Source: Hygrocybe punicea | Taxonomy: Eukaryota > Basidiomycota > Agaricomycetes > Agaricales > Hygrophoraceae | Direction of reading: 5' to 3' | NCBI GenBank assembly: GCA_963556145.1 | Contig: OY744462.1 | Coordinates: 4,340,001 to 4,404,000, forward strand | Length of the DNA: 64,000 bases | In this document: positions 9,923 through 20,639 of the stretch, piece by piece | How positions within the stretch are numbered: the first letter of the stretch is position 1 | Layout: each line of letters starts with the position of its first letter | Notes under the pieces: model-generated | Database searches by the model: none | Told to the model about the DNA's origin: nothing | What the model saw: only the letters and a program-made list of their open reading frames with translations | Position numbers and translations under genes: made by a program

Positions 9923-11765
9923 TGTCACCTCTCGTGAGTCCCGTCCCCACCTTTTTCGTAATTTCCTCTGGTCGAACCTTGACACCGGCACCTATCCTTC
10001 TGCACTTACTTCCGAGTCTGATCCACCACTCCCTCAACCCCCTTCCTCTGAATACACTGATGCCCTTGTTTCTACAATCTCCCAACATCCTGACTTGTTC
10101 AAGATCGTCACTCCAATCCACGTCGCTACCTTTGGTCTGCTGCTCACTTCTCACCCAAACCGTCCTTTCGTTCTCTCAGTTCTTACAGGGCTTCATCAAG
10201 GATTCTGGCCATGGTTGGTCTGGGACCCCTCGTATCCGACCACACTTGATGCATCACACTGCCTGCCAAAAACTGAGAAGGAACGTGCCTTCATTTGCTC
10301 TCAACGTGATAAGGAAGTTGCACTAGGTCGTTTCTCACCTTCTTTCGGCACAGAGCTTCTACCAGGTATGTACAGCATGCCTATCCATGCTGTCCCAAAA
10401 CCGCGATCGGTCAATCTCCACCTCGTCGTCGACCACAGCACAGGTATTCATTCTCTCAACTCACTCATCTCTCACTCGGCGATCGTAGGCTCACGCCTCG
10501 ACATGTTGCACAACCTTGGACAGGCTTTACTCAATTTCCGATGAGATCATGGTATTATTCCCCTGACACTCTTTAAGTCTGACATTTCTCAGGCTTACCG
10601 TCGGATGCCACTACACTTCCTTTACCAAGCCAAGCAAATCGTAACGATCGATGGCGAGCAGTTTGTAGATCGCAACAATAATTTCGGGAACAGGGGTGCC
10701 TACCGCATCTGGGCCGCCTTCATGGCACTCGTCATTTGGATCACTATATACATCAAGCATCTCGCAGATCTCTTTACATATGTCGACGACACATTCTCCT
10801 TTGAGGTCACTGGTCACCTTGCTTACTATGCCCCTTACGACACGTGGTACCCGCACAAGCAGACTCAGCTCCTCCTACTCTGGGATGAGATTGGCCTCCC
10901 CCATGAGAAGGAGAAGCAGGAGTTTGGTGACACACTGATGATCATTGGTTTTGAATGTGATGCTAATGTGATGACTTTCACCATGGTACCCGCAGCTCGC
11001 ATCGACCTTTTGAATGCCATCATTGAGTTTGTCGACGCACCTCAAGGCGGCCGCCGGCACTCACTGCGCAAATTCCAATGCATGGCTGGGTGGGTCAATT
11101 GGTCTCTAAATGTTTTCCCCCTCTTGCGACCTTCACTGTCCAACATCTACGACAAAATGGCTGGAAAGTCAAACTCGGACGCACTCATTTTCCTCAACAA
11201 AGCTGTCATTGCTGACTTAATGTGGCTGCATCATCATGTAGAATCTGCTGTCGGGGTGCATGTCCTCAATGCTTCTGTTTGGGGGCCTCTGGATGCTGAT
11301 GTTACAATCTATGGTGATGCCTGCCTCACCGGTCTGGCCTTCGTCTACCCCTCCACTGGACTAGCCTTCCAGCACCGACCCCCTTCGTATGCCCCTCCTG
11401 GCAACATTTTCTACCTCGAAGCCCTCGTGGTACTTTGGGCTCTTGAGCATGCCGCTAGTGCTTCTTTCTCGGGTCGCTTGGCAATTTACACTGACAGCAC
11501 AAACACGTTTGACATGTTCAACAGCCTCTCAGCAAAACCACTTTACAACGAGATCCTCAAGAGTGCAGTTGATATCATGATTGCCCACTCCATTGACCTT
11601 CGTGTATGCCTCATCGAAGGTTCTTCCAACACCGTCGCAGATGCCCTGTCTCGCGATCGTGTTGACGTAGCACTTGCACACCAGCCTAACCTCCGGCTTC
11701 GGATCCACCCACTACCCAACTTTGAAAAACCCCCTCGAATTGCACTGGGGTCGCCACCGCAATGA
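9860..11765 (+). pseudogene. Reverse transcriptase-RNase H of the DIRS-like element
   Basis: Copies element RNA into DNA and removes the RNA strand. RT palm motifs are visible: FKSDISQAYRRMPLH, RNNNFGNRG and the catalytic LFTYVDDTF. RNase H follows with a GDAC strand, LEALVVLWALEHAA, IYTDSTNTFDMFNSL and the terminal NTVADALSRDR. An in-frame TGA at 10542-10544, just before the first catalytic block, separates two open stretches in the same frame (to 10544 and from 10605). Apart from this stop the catalytic residues look intact. The true start is unclear because the frame is open upstream, overlapping gag. Confidence 0.85.
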
Positions 11766-12139
11766 CCACCCCACCCCCCCGGTCCCAGCAGCGCCTTCGT
11801 GAGCCGTGGACCCTCGAGCGTTTATTACATGAATGCTCAATAGCTTTAGGCCTTTCTATTGACAAATCTACTCGTTCCACTTACAGTTCTACTCTCAATT
11901 CCTACATCGCTTTTTGCAAAATCCACCATTTCCCCATAGACCCCACACCAGAAACCCTCAGCTTTTTCGTCATCTTCATGTCCACCCACATCAAACCTTC
12001 TTCAGTGGACAACTACCTGTCAGGAATTGCAAATCAACTAGAGGACCACTTCCCCAATGCTTGTAAACACCGCAACAGTCACCTGGTTTCCAAAACGCTT
12101 GCGGGTTGCAAATGCCGTTTTGGCTCTTCAACAAACCGC
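11762..12139 (+). pseudogene. Tyrosine recombinase, N-terminal half (split)
   Basis: Begins with ATG overlapping the end of the RT-RNase H frame (ATGA-type overlap). The stretch from about 11,800 to 12,139 has the SAM-like core-binding domain of a tyrosine recombinase: STRSTYSSTLNSYIAFC, a THIKPSSVDNYLSGI helix and a KTLAGCK segment. It is cut after FGSSTNR by the gypsy-1 LTR. The catalytic half lies 25 kb away at 37,201. Confidence 0.85.
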
Positions 12140-12924
12140 TGTAGAGGCAAGGTCGGGGTGGCAGCGGAATAAAGATCCTAACCTGTGGTGTCAGCATAGA
12201 AGTGACTAGGAATAGTCTAACAAGCTTCAGTAAGATGATAGGATATAAGTGGTAAGAAGCCGCCGAGTAAACTACTGAAATCTATCAAGACCGGTTGAAG
12301 CCAACGATGTCGGGTACGGCGGGTCGGGTGTCGGGTGACGAGGGACGTAGAGATAAAGGTGGTAGAACGATGGGGAGAGCGTCGAGGAATCCGACGAGTA
12401 ATGTGTGCGATGGATTTTACTGATAGACTAATTCTCAGAGAGAGGAAACGGAGGAACTGGTTTCTTATTCAGAGACGGCACTTGGGCACCGTTTTTATAC
12501 TACAAATTTCTGTACCTAGATTCGGACGAGAGTCCTTGGCCGATGAGAGAAAACAAAGGAGAATAAAAATGGAGAAGTAGGAAGAGGGTTGCGAGGTGAA
12601 CATGACAGGGAAAATGGGTGGAAGATGTAAAAACCCATAAAAGATGTAATATACTTTACTATATCTCCATAAGGGAGATGCTAGGCACAAATAAGACAAG
12701 TCCGATGTTGGAATCCCAGTCCGATGAGATCGATCTTTGATATTTGAAGTTCCGTGAGTTTTAGGAGGTGGACCGACCAGGTACGTGAGCGGCCGTGCTA
12801 GTCGGTATGCATCAGGTTACGTCGGGTTGCATCAGGTTCGAGCGTGGGTTGCTAGAGACGTCGGGTTCAAACGGATTCGTGAAATATCGAGTTTATGGCC
12901 TCAGAGGGTCGAGGACCCTCTACA
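12140..12924 (-). repeat. Gypsy-1 LTR (3' LTR with respect to pol)
   Basis: 785 bp, TGTAGAGG...CCTCTACA, matching 36403-37196 almost throughout. I see about 20 substitutions, mostly C/T or G/A at CpG positions, plus a 9-bp indel near 12,300. Preceded by CCGC, the 4-bp target duplication. In minus orientation a purine stretch (AAGGAGA) abuts the LTR, as a polypurine tract would. Confidence 0.9.
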
Positions 12925-13095
12925 TCTCCTTGGGTCTTCTAATAGAGACCATCCGTGGTCGAGAATATGAGGTCTCCAAATGCGGGTCGCGAGTGTGGCC
13001 AATCACGTGAGCCGCCAAACAACGGCAAAGTAAATAAATAAATAAAAAATCTCTTCGTTGATCCGACTTTTCCTCTACACCATCACACGTCCACA

Positions 13096-13275
13096 ATGTC
13101 CGATCTCTATGACGCATATTATTCCTTCGTCGACAGCATCGATCCCGAGATCCGGCCGGACTACGAAGAGGCCGTCAACGCGGTGGCCGAGTTCCACAAT
13201 GACCGATTCGTGACGATGACCAAGGGTAACGAGGGGTTGGCGAGGCAATGGTTGACCGGCCGTAAAAGGGCAATG
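13096..13275 (+). pseudogene. Antisense Zn-cluster gene of gypsy-1, exon 1
   Basis: The ATG at 13096 opens a 60-codon exon (MSDLYDAYYSFVDSIDPEIR...). It ends at ATG|GTGAGT, and an intron from 13276 to TCTGCTAG (about 13330) follows. The next exon is not here: gypsy-2 has inserted at the junction and exon 2 resumes at 27016. Encoded on the strand opposite to gypsy-1 pol. An AT-rich stretch (about 13030-13055) upstream may be its promoter. Confidence 0.7.
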
Positions 13276-13333
13276 GTGAGTAATGTAATCGATGACCCGC
13301 ATCCTAGCCCAACTAACATTGGTCTGCTAGCGT

Positions 13334-13489
13334 TGGAGTGGTACCGAGGACGCTCAAGGGATCACTACAGAATCGGGGTCTGGATGGGATGATGGAATGG
13401 GACGACTCCCGCTACCACAGGAAATGACTACATAAGGAGATCCAACCATGGGACCTGGGTCACGTGACGGCCCAGGTACAACTACTACA
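13334..13489 (-). repeat. Gypsy-2 3' LTR
   Basis: In minus orientation it begins TGTAGTAGTTG and ends CCACTCCA. It includes the short palindrome GGGTCACGTGACGGCCC. Preceded on its coding side by the polypurine tract at 13494-13507. The boundary could be 3 bp longer (CGT is shared by both copies), but the GCGT target duplication supports 156 bp. Confidence 0.9.
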
Positions 13490-13493
13490 AGTA

Positions 13494-13507
13494 CCCCCCT
13501 CCTCTTT
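13494..13507 (-). promoter_or_regulatory. Polypurine tract of gypsy-2
   Basis: On the minus strand this reads AAAGAGGAGGGGGG, four bases from the 3' LTR. This is the expected plus-strand DNA primer for an LTR retrotransposon and fixes the element's orientation. Confidence 0.75.
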
Positions 13508-13523
13508 AGCAACGTCCTCATTG

Positions 13524-16500
13524 CTAGGGAACAACCTCCTCATCACGAGTCGCGTCTGGGTCAGCCTCCTGGCCAATCCTCTCTGGATCCAAACTAGGCT
13601 CATTGGTGTCGGTGCTGCGCGGTCGAATGCTCTCGGCATGCGCCAACCTGGTGCCTGCCCTGGGCTCGAAGGTTCGAAGTCGGCGGGCGTTGAAGGTACC
13701 TGGTAGGGCAATGCCCTCCAGAGTTTCCAGGGAGTAGGAATTGCGTATTCGGGCTACGATGCGGTGGGGTACGGACCAGCGTGGTAGTAGTTTGCGTTCA
13801 CTAGAGTAGACATTGATCAGGTCACTGCGATATACTTGTACTAGCTGGCCAGATTTAAATATAACTTCTCTGGGGGCGTGTTGGAGGACCCTGGCGTCGA
13901 AAATTGCCTTGCGGTTTGCTGCGTGGTCCACGGCGCAAGCGTGACCGTCTAACCGCTGTTGCTCCGCGTAAGCGAGGTGAATTGCTATTGCAGTGTCTGT
14001 GGGTAGTGGGGTGGCTTCGGGGTCGTCTGGGGCTCGGGAGTTCACTGCTAAACCGAATAGTAACTCATTCGGGGAAAATTATAGTGATGGAAGGATTCTA
14101 TCAGATAAAGCTTTCACCACAGCATCCAAATGTTGGGGCCAATTTTTTGGGATGTTGTTGACGGCCATTAGCTCATACTCATCCTCTCCGAGTCCGGGAG
14201 CGCACAGTCGTTTAAGGGTGTTCAGGAGTATCTTGTTTGATCCTTCTATGAGTCCGTTGATCCAGGGGGAGTACGCGGCTACGACATGGTGTTTAGTTCG
14301 GACACTAGCACAGTAGTTTCGCACCACGTCGCAGTCAAAGTGGGAACCTCCGTCGGTCATGAATACCGTGGGTGCGACGAATGCATTGCTGATTCGTTCC
14401 AAGCTTTCCACGGTGGCTTTTCCCGTGGTGGATTTGATCTTGAACGCGAATAGTTTCCTGGAGAATACGTCAGCGTAGAGGCCTATCTTTGTGTACCCAC
14501 CCTTTCCCGTCGGCATAGAGGTGTAGTCGCCTACGAGCAGCTCGAAAGGCTGGCTCCTGACGATTGGTCGGAGTAGGGCGTGGACGTGGGTGGTCCCGAA
14601 GTTCTTGCACCGCCCGCACTGGCGTATCGCCGTTGTTATTGATGCGTCGAGGAATGGGGTGCATATTTTGTCCAACAGCTGCATTTTGATTAAGTCACGT
14701 CCCATGTGGGTTTTGTCGTGCTCCAATTTGGCGAGCGCTGTCGCCTCCGCTTTGGTGACGCACTCTCGGCGTGGTGTGGCCCTCGCGGGTGTGGGGTTGC
14801 CCAGCTTCCACAGGCGTCCCTCCTCAATGAAGAAGTCTCTTGCTCGGTGGGTCGCGCGTCGTTTGTCACGCTCAGATGGGTTGTCGGGGTTGTCGAGTAA
14901 GGCATCTATGATCTCGACGAACACGAGTTCGTCTTGGAAGCGGTTGCGTAGCGATTGGTGGGTGTCTGGGGTGGCATCAGTTAACGTGAAGAGGTCGTAG
15001 GCGAGGCCGCGTGAGACCTCCCAGTCTGGTGAAACAGACCAGCTGCTCCCGTCCCCCGGTATCCTCGGGAGCTCTTCGTCTTTGCGGCTGAGTGCATCGC
15101 CCACGAGGTTCACTCTGCCCGGAATGTGGCGGACGTCGGTTATCTGGTGGGCTAGCACCCCGTCTCTCCAGCGTGCGTGGGTAGCGTTAAGGTCAGTGCT
15201 GTTTAGAACGTCACGCAGGGCCTGGCAATCCGTCTCCAGTTCGACGGGGAACCCCCAAATGATGTTGTCAAATTTGTCCAGCGCAAACTTGAGGGCCGCA
15301 AATTCGAGCAGGAATGGCTTGTAGCGTTCTTCAGCGGTGGAGGTGCATTTAGAGGCGTATGCGATGGGGTGTAGGCTTGTTATTACTTTGCCACCGGGTC
15401 GTGTTACGCTCATCCTCTGGGAGAGGACTGCTCCGAAACCCTCTTTGCAGCCGTCCGTCGTGACGATGAAGGGCGTTCCGTCGAACCGCGGCGCTGAGAG
15501 AACTGGGTTAGTGGTGAGGACTGTCTTCAAGTCGAGAAAACACTTCTTGTGTTTTTCGGTCCATCTATTGGCAAGCTTGACGCCTCTCAGCGCTGCGCGA
15601 TATGCTGATTTCCCGGCGTTTTTTGGTATGTCGGCGGAGCGTAGGAGGTCGGACAGTGGCTGCGCGAGCTTGGCGTAGCCCTGAATGAGATCTCTGAAGT
15701 ATCCCGTTAAGCCGAGGAAGCTGGAGAGGGCGAGAAGGTCCGGTGGTGCCCTCCAATCGACCACGGCGGTGACCTTGGTCTCGTCGGCTTGGACACCGTC
15801 GGGTCCGACTTTGGATCCTGCAAATATAATTTCTGTCATGAAGAATTTTGACTTTTTCGCTGATAGGGATAGGCCTGTCTCGCGGACCCTTTGAAAGAAG
15901 CGCCGTGTGCGCTCTAGCATCTCGTCGAAGTCATCCCCAGCTGTTCCGCCATTGTCCACGAAAAGTTCGAGCTGCAAAGTTGTGAGTATGTCTCCGAGGG
16001 CCTGGGCTGTGGTGTGTGCAAAGGTTGAGGGGGCGCCGGTGAGGCCGAAGGGCATCCATTTTTGTGTGAAGAAGCCGCGACCTTTGATGTAGAATGCTAA
16101 ATACGGCCTGCTTTCCTGAGGGATGACGACTGCGTAGAAGCCCGACGCGAAGTCGAAGCCATGCACCCACCTGTGTCCACTTAGGCGTTGCTGTTTTGCG
16201 CGGATGTCGCCCTGCGGCATCGGAAACACTTCCGTTACATTGTTTAGTGCTTTGTAGTTTTGGCAGAACCGCCACTTCGCGGGTTTTGTGGTTTCCGGGG
16301 GTGGTGTTTCGGGTGGCTGTCGTGGCTCTAGGTTGTGCGGTGGTGGGAATCCGTGGGCGGCGCATTCCTCGTTGACCCGGTACTGCAGTTCCTCCATTGG
16401 GAGTCCTGGGCCATCGTGGGCTTTGTGTCCCAGGACGATGGGTGAGGCGCATTTCACGTCCTCCGGTCGTATTGGTTCTATGATGTCGGCGGCCAACAAC

Positions 16501-17400
16501 TCGTCTATGGTTTTGTTGAGGAACTCGCGTTGTGCTACGTTGAACTGCCGCTGTCGAGGTACCCGTTTTGGGAACACTGTGTTGGGAGGTATGTGTATTC
16601 GGTGTTCAGCGCCGGGGACAGGGCTCACCTCGCTCACGGATAGAGCGAAACAGTCCGCGAACTCGCGAAGCAGGTCTTCCGTTTGTGTTCGTTGGGTGGG
16701 GGTGAGGTCGTGTCCGAGTTTAACGTTGGCCAGTACTGCTTCGACGCGCTCTTTCTTGAATGGGTGAGTTTTCCTGGTGAAGATTGATTTATCTGCGTCC
16801 AAGTCGACCTCCGGTTGCATGTCTCCAATGTTGTCGTCGTCCTGTTGGCAGTGTTCCTGGGTAGTATAGATCGGTTGGCTTGGTACTGGCTTGGGCGGGC
16901 GTTCGGGCATCATGTGGGTTGTGGTCTGTGGCGGTGCGTGGTCAAACGAGGTGGTTCTTCTGCGTCGGTCGCGGCGTCCCTTGCGGCGGCTCGTCCGTTC
17001 CTGAGTTTTCTCAACGCCGTCTATGTCGCATTCGAGCTGTGCGGTTCTCGATGGGCCAGCCGGGTGTCTCGGCATGCGGTATCCTTGGAGTTCGGGTGGT
17101 AGGTATGCGGACCTGTTGTTTGCCCGATCGAGCGTTTCGCCCAGGATCGTATCCTCGAGTCTGGCGAGCGGAGCGAACGCGTTGTGGGAACGGGTATGTG
17201 TTTTTCCTTCTTTACTGGGCGGTTCGTCGTTCACTAGGCTGGTGGGTATTTGTGGGTATCCGTGTTCGCGGCGCCAAGATAGGCCGACCCCTGCGGCGAT
17301 TGGTCTCGGTGTTAGGGCTGCTGCTTGAAGGGTGTCGCTTAGTGTCGTTGTAGCTGGGTGGGTTGGGGGTGGTTGGGGGTCATCGTTGGTGTTGTTGTCG
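13524..17400 (-). pseudogene. Gypsy-2 pol: RT, RNase H, integrase and C-terminal tail
   Basis: Long minus-strand frame with RT, RNase H and integrase in order. RT: HRIHIPPNTVFPKRVPRQRQF, KWRFCQNYKALNNVT, MPFGLTGAPSTFAHT. The position of the catalytic FVDD reads FVDN (codon at 15951-15953), so the second metal-binding Asp is Asn. RNase H: VTTDGCKEGFGAVLSQ, ELETDCQAL and GDALSR. Integrase: H-H-C-C finger (HDKTHMGRDL...CGRC) and catalytic GDY, TDGG and INGLIEGSNK. A TAA at 14079-14081 interrupts the frame, which continues (FSPNELLFGLAVNS) to 13524 with a chromo/SH3-like tail. Upstream, the frame is cut at 17400 by the palindromic element; residues NTNDD on this side join KKILNDN at 24481. Confidence 0.92.
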
Positions 17401-17700
17401 CAGTAGACCCAGTCGTTTTGGTTAACCCAATCGCAGATATAGTTGCAAAAGGTAGGTACACATAGCGCAGTTGCTTGCTGGGGGGGTAGGTTAACCCAAG
17501 AGACAGCTCTTGCTGGGGAAATGTGGGGTGGTAGGTTGACCCAGGTACAGCTCTTGCTGGTCAAGGTTGGCAGGGTGGGTCAACCCAGTGTCAGCTCTGC
17601 CATGGGGTAGGTTAACCCAGGACAGCTATTCTGGGAAGGTTGGGTTGACCCAGGTCCAGCTGTGCAAGCAACGTGGGTTGACCTGGGTTGACCGTGGACC
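17401..17700. repeat. Outer terminal inverted repeat, left
   Basis: Nearly identical in reverse complement to 24181-24480. Contains several GGTTAACCC/GGTTGACCC motifs that recur as the core of the internal 34-bp repeats, suggesting graded subterminal protein-binding sites. Confidence 0.85.
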
Positions 17701-18840
17701 AGCTCTTGCTGCAGGCTTGGGTTGACCTGGGTCCAGCTGTTGCTGCAGCACTGGGTTGACCCAGGCCCAGCACTTCCTGCAGGGTGGGGTGGCTGGGGTC
17801 CAGGTATTGCTGCAGCACCGGGTTTACCAGGGTTCAGCTATTGCTGCAGCACTGGGTTGACCGGGGTCCAGATATTGCTGTGGCACCAGGTTGACCCAGA
17901 TCCAGCACTTGCTGCAGGGCTTGGGTTGACCTGGGTCCAGCTATTGCTGCAGCACTGGGTTGATCTGGTTCCAGCACTTGCTTTGGGGCTTGGGTTGACC
18001 TGGGTCCAGCTCTCCCTGCAGGCTTGGGTTGACCAGGGTCCAGCTATTGCTGCAGCACTGGGTTGACCAGGGTTCAGGTATTGCTGCAGCACTGGGTTGA
18101 CCGGGGTCCAGCTATTGCTGCAGGACCGGGTTGACCTGGGTCCAGCACTTGCTGCAGCACAGGGTTGACCTGGGTCCAGCTATTGCTGCGGCACCGGGTT
18201 GACCGGGGTCCAGATATTGCTGCAGCACTGGGTTGACCCAGATCCAGCACTCGCTGCCGGGCTGGGGTTGACCAGGGTCTAGATATTGCTGCAGCACCAG
18301 GTTGACCGGGGTCCAGCACTTGCTGTGGGGCTTGGGTTGACCCAGGTCCAGCTCTTCCTGCAGGCTTGGGTTGACCTGAGTCCAGCTATTGCTGCAGCAC
18401 TGGGTTGACCAGGGTCCAGATATTGCTGCAGCACTGGGTTGACCCAGATCCAGCACTCGCTGCAGGGCTGGGGTTGACTGGGGTCTAGATATTGCTGCAG
18501 CACTGGGTTGACCTTGGTCCAGCACTTGCTGCAGCACTGGGTTGACCAGGGTTCAGCTATTGCTGCAGCACTGGGTTGACCAGGGTCCAGCACTTGCTGC
18601 AGCACTGGGTTGACCAGGGTTCAGCTATTGCTGCAGCACCAGGTTGACTGGGGTCCAGCACTTGCTGCGGGGGTTGGGTTGACCCAGGTCCCACTCTTCC
18701 TGCAGGCTTGGGTTGACCGGGCTCCAGCTATTGCTGCAGCACTGGGTTGACCTGGGTCCAGCACTTGCTGCAGGGCTTGTGTTGACCAGGGTCCAGCTCT
18801 TGCTGCAGCACTTTGTTGACCCACATCCAGCACTCACTGT
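17700..18840. repeat. 34-bp subterminal tandem repeat array, left
   Basis: Repeated unit of 34 bp: TGGGTTGACC, a variable base, GGGTCCAGC, then ACTT or TATT, then GCTGCAGCAC. About 33 units judged from array length. Unit variants (GGTCCAGATATTGCTGCAGC, GGTTCAGCTATTGCTGCAGC, CTTCCTGCAGG) occur in higher-order blocks. All reading frames stay open through long stretches because 34-bp units cycle frames; they are not genes. Confidence 0.9.
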
Positions 18841-19079
18841 AGGGTAGGTTGATTGGGGTCCAGCCTGTCCTGTAGCATTGCATTGACCCCAGACCCACCC
18901 ATGTCACAGGTTTGGATTCATGAGGGTCTGGCCATTGCTCCAGCATTGGGTTGACATGGCCCTGCTCTTGCTGCAGAATAAGGTTGACCCTGGCCCAGCT
19001 CTCACTGCAGGATTAGGTTGACCAGGAGCCCGCTTTTGCTTTGACATGGGCCCAGCCACATCCCACTCTGCCTGCATGT

Positions 19080-19495
19080 ATTTAATGTTGACAACATTGC
19101 CAGAGCTCACAACAACTCAAGCCAATATTTATTCAGAACCTGCCATATATATAAAGTAATCAAAATGTTTCAATCTGTACTTCACATAAATGTATGATGT
19201 AATATAATTTGAATGCAATTATTAATAGCACAGGGAATAGCAAAATTACACAATTATTATTTTGACACTGCACAATATCTTACTTTTACTATCAGCCATC
19301 AGCCATTACAGGAGCTACTTATCCCCAATGCCAATCTATGGCAAAACCAGAAATTACCCCACTTGGAATATTGTGCTTTTCTATTTAATATTGCTCAATT
19401 CTCTATTGGAATCAATATATATAACCTTACTATTACTTAAAATAGACACATACATTTAATGATTATTAAAATACATAATTAAATAGTAAAGGGCA
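19080..19495. other. AT-rich inner arm of the palindrome, left
   Basis: AT-rich, non-coding. Aligns in reverse complement with about 22,065-22,440, sharing blocks such as AACTCAAGCCAATATTTATT, CAGAAATTACCCCACTTGGA and ACATAATTAAATA. The level of mismatch is much higher than in the outer arms. Confidence 0.7.
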
Positions 19496-19498
19496 GGA

Positions 19499-20220
19499 GG
19501 CAGGTGAGAGGAAGGTGGGTGTGGACTGGGAGGAAGGGTGTGGGTGTGGGAGGAAGGTGGGTGTGGGTGTGGGAGGAAGGTGGGTGTGGAGTGGGAGGAA
19601 GGTGGGTGTGGGAGTGGGAGGAAGGTGGGTGTGGAGTGGGAGGAAGGTGGGTGTGGAGTGGGAGGAAGGTGGGAGTGGGAGTGGAGGAAGGTGGGAGTGG
19701 GAGAAGGGAGTGGGAGTGGGAGAAGTGGGAAGGTGGGAAGGCAGGAGGCAAGGGCAGCAGGGAGAGGGAGAGGGAGAGGGAGAGGGAGAGGGAGAGGGAG
19801 GAGGAGAGGGAGGAGGAGAGGGAGGAGGAGTGGGCGGAGAGTGGGATGTACGTACCCGTTGCGTTCCCCTCGTCCTCGTCGTCTTCGTCTACGTCTCCGT
19901 CGTCCCCGTCCCCGCCGTCCCCGTCCCCGTCGTCCCCGTCCCCATCGTCCCCGTCTCCACGTTCCGGTCCCTGTCGTTCCCGTTCCCGTCGTTCCCCTCG
20001 TCGTCGTCATCGTCCTCGTTGTCGTCGTCATCCCCCGTAGTCCTCGTTGTCCGCTGGATCGTCGTCGTCGTCTCCCTCGTCCTGTCGTCTCCGTCGTCCT
20101 GTTGTCCTCTCGCTGGCCGTCTCCGTCCCGTCGTCGTCCCCTGGCTGGCCGTCTCTGCCCTCGTCGTCTCTGTCCTCGTCGTTGCCGCTGTGGTTGTCTC
20201 GGACGTCTGTCTCGGTCGTT
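19499..20220. repeat. G-rich minisatellite and GTC/CGT-rich microsatellite, left arm
   Basis: First a G-rich tract (19499-19845) built from GGTGGGTGTGGGAGGAA-like units with many GGG runs. Then a pyrimidine tract (about 19860-20220) built from CGTCGTCCCCGT-like units. The long Arg/Thr/Pro-rich frames here on both strands are products of the low-complexity DNA. The mirrored versions lie at 21530-22060 in the other arm. Confidence 0.8.
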
Positions 20221-20229
20221 GGCGCATCC

Positions 20230-20611
20230 TCGTACCCGGCCTCGCGGCCTCGTTTCCGTGGCCGTTTTCATCGGCATCCGTTCTGTTTGCTGGGGTGGCC
20301 GTGGCGTTGTTTTCTGGGCTGGTGTTGGGTTCGCCTGTGTTTGTCGTGGGTGTAGCTGCAATCATTATAAACATTAGCATACAACTCACAAAAAATTCAA
20401 AAAAGACATTACCTTGGGTGCTCTTCTGCACCCGTTTCCTGTTGTTGACGCGTTCCTGTTGTTGACGCGTTGTTGAAAACGAGTCGTTTGAAGTCGCGTG
20501 AAAGCCAACCGGCAGTTGCCGATTTCCCAAACGGGTTCGAGTTGCCCAACACGGATGTGTGGCTGAAGCTTTTGAATCTTCTGGCATGCACAACAATGCA
20601 TGCATACCCAA
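20230..20611 (-). pseudogene. Coding-like remnant in left inner arm (ATRTRLGNRQ peptide)
   Basis: Minus-strand translation of 20385-20611 includes ATRTRLGNRQLPVGF followed by a Gln/Arg/Asn-rich stretch. The mirror region at 21240-21375 encodes ATRTRLGNRQPPACV. Conservation of this peptide while the surrounding DNA has diverged suggests a former gene in each half. GT and AG sites (ACC|TTACC near 20412 in reverse) would allow splicing into the acidic, Arg/Thr-rich frame that follows. No known domain. Confidence 0.35.
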
Positions 20612-20639
20612 AGTCAGATCCTCAAAAGATGTAAATATA

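Larger units (their letters stand above)
8627..12139 (+). mobile_element. DIRS/Ngaro-like tyrosine-recombinase retrotransposon, left part
   Basis: Order gag-like / reverse transcriptase-RNase H / tyrosine recombinase, the arrangement of Ngaro/DIRS elements. The copy is dead: in-frame TGAs in gag and RT, a frameshift in the recombinase, and the recombinase gene cut by the gypsy-1 LTR element at 12,139. It resumes at 37,197-37,804. Joining 12,139 directly to the base after the 4-bp duplication (CCGC/CCAC) restores the recombinase frame. Outer boundaries are uncertain. Confidence 0.85.

Noticed and set aside
17700..18840. CRISPR-like regular repeats of 34 bp
   Set aside because: Units abut directly with no unique spacers, the genome is eukaryotic, and the array is mirrored in the other arm of a transposon.
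19456..20465. Arg/Thr/Gly- and Val/Ser-rich frames of 200-316 codons on both strands
   Set aside because: They lie in G-rich and CGT/GTC microsatellites; both strands and several frames are open at once, which is expected for such DNA.
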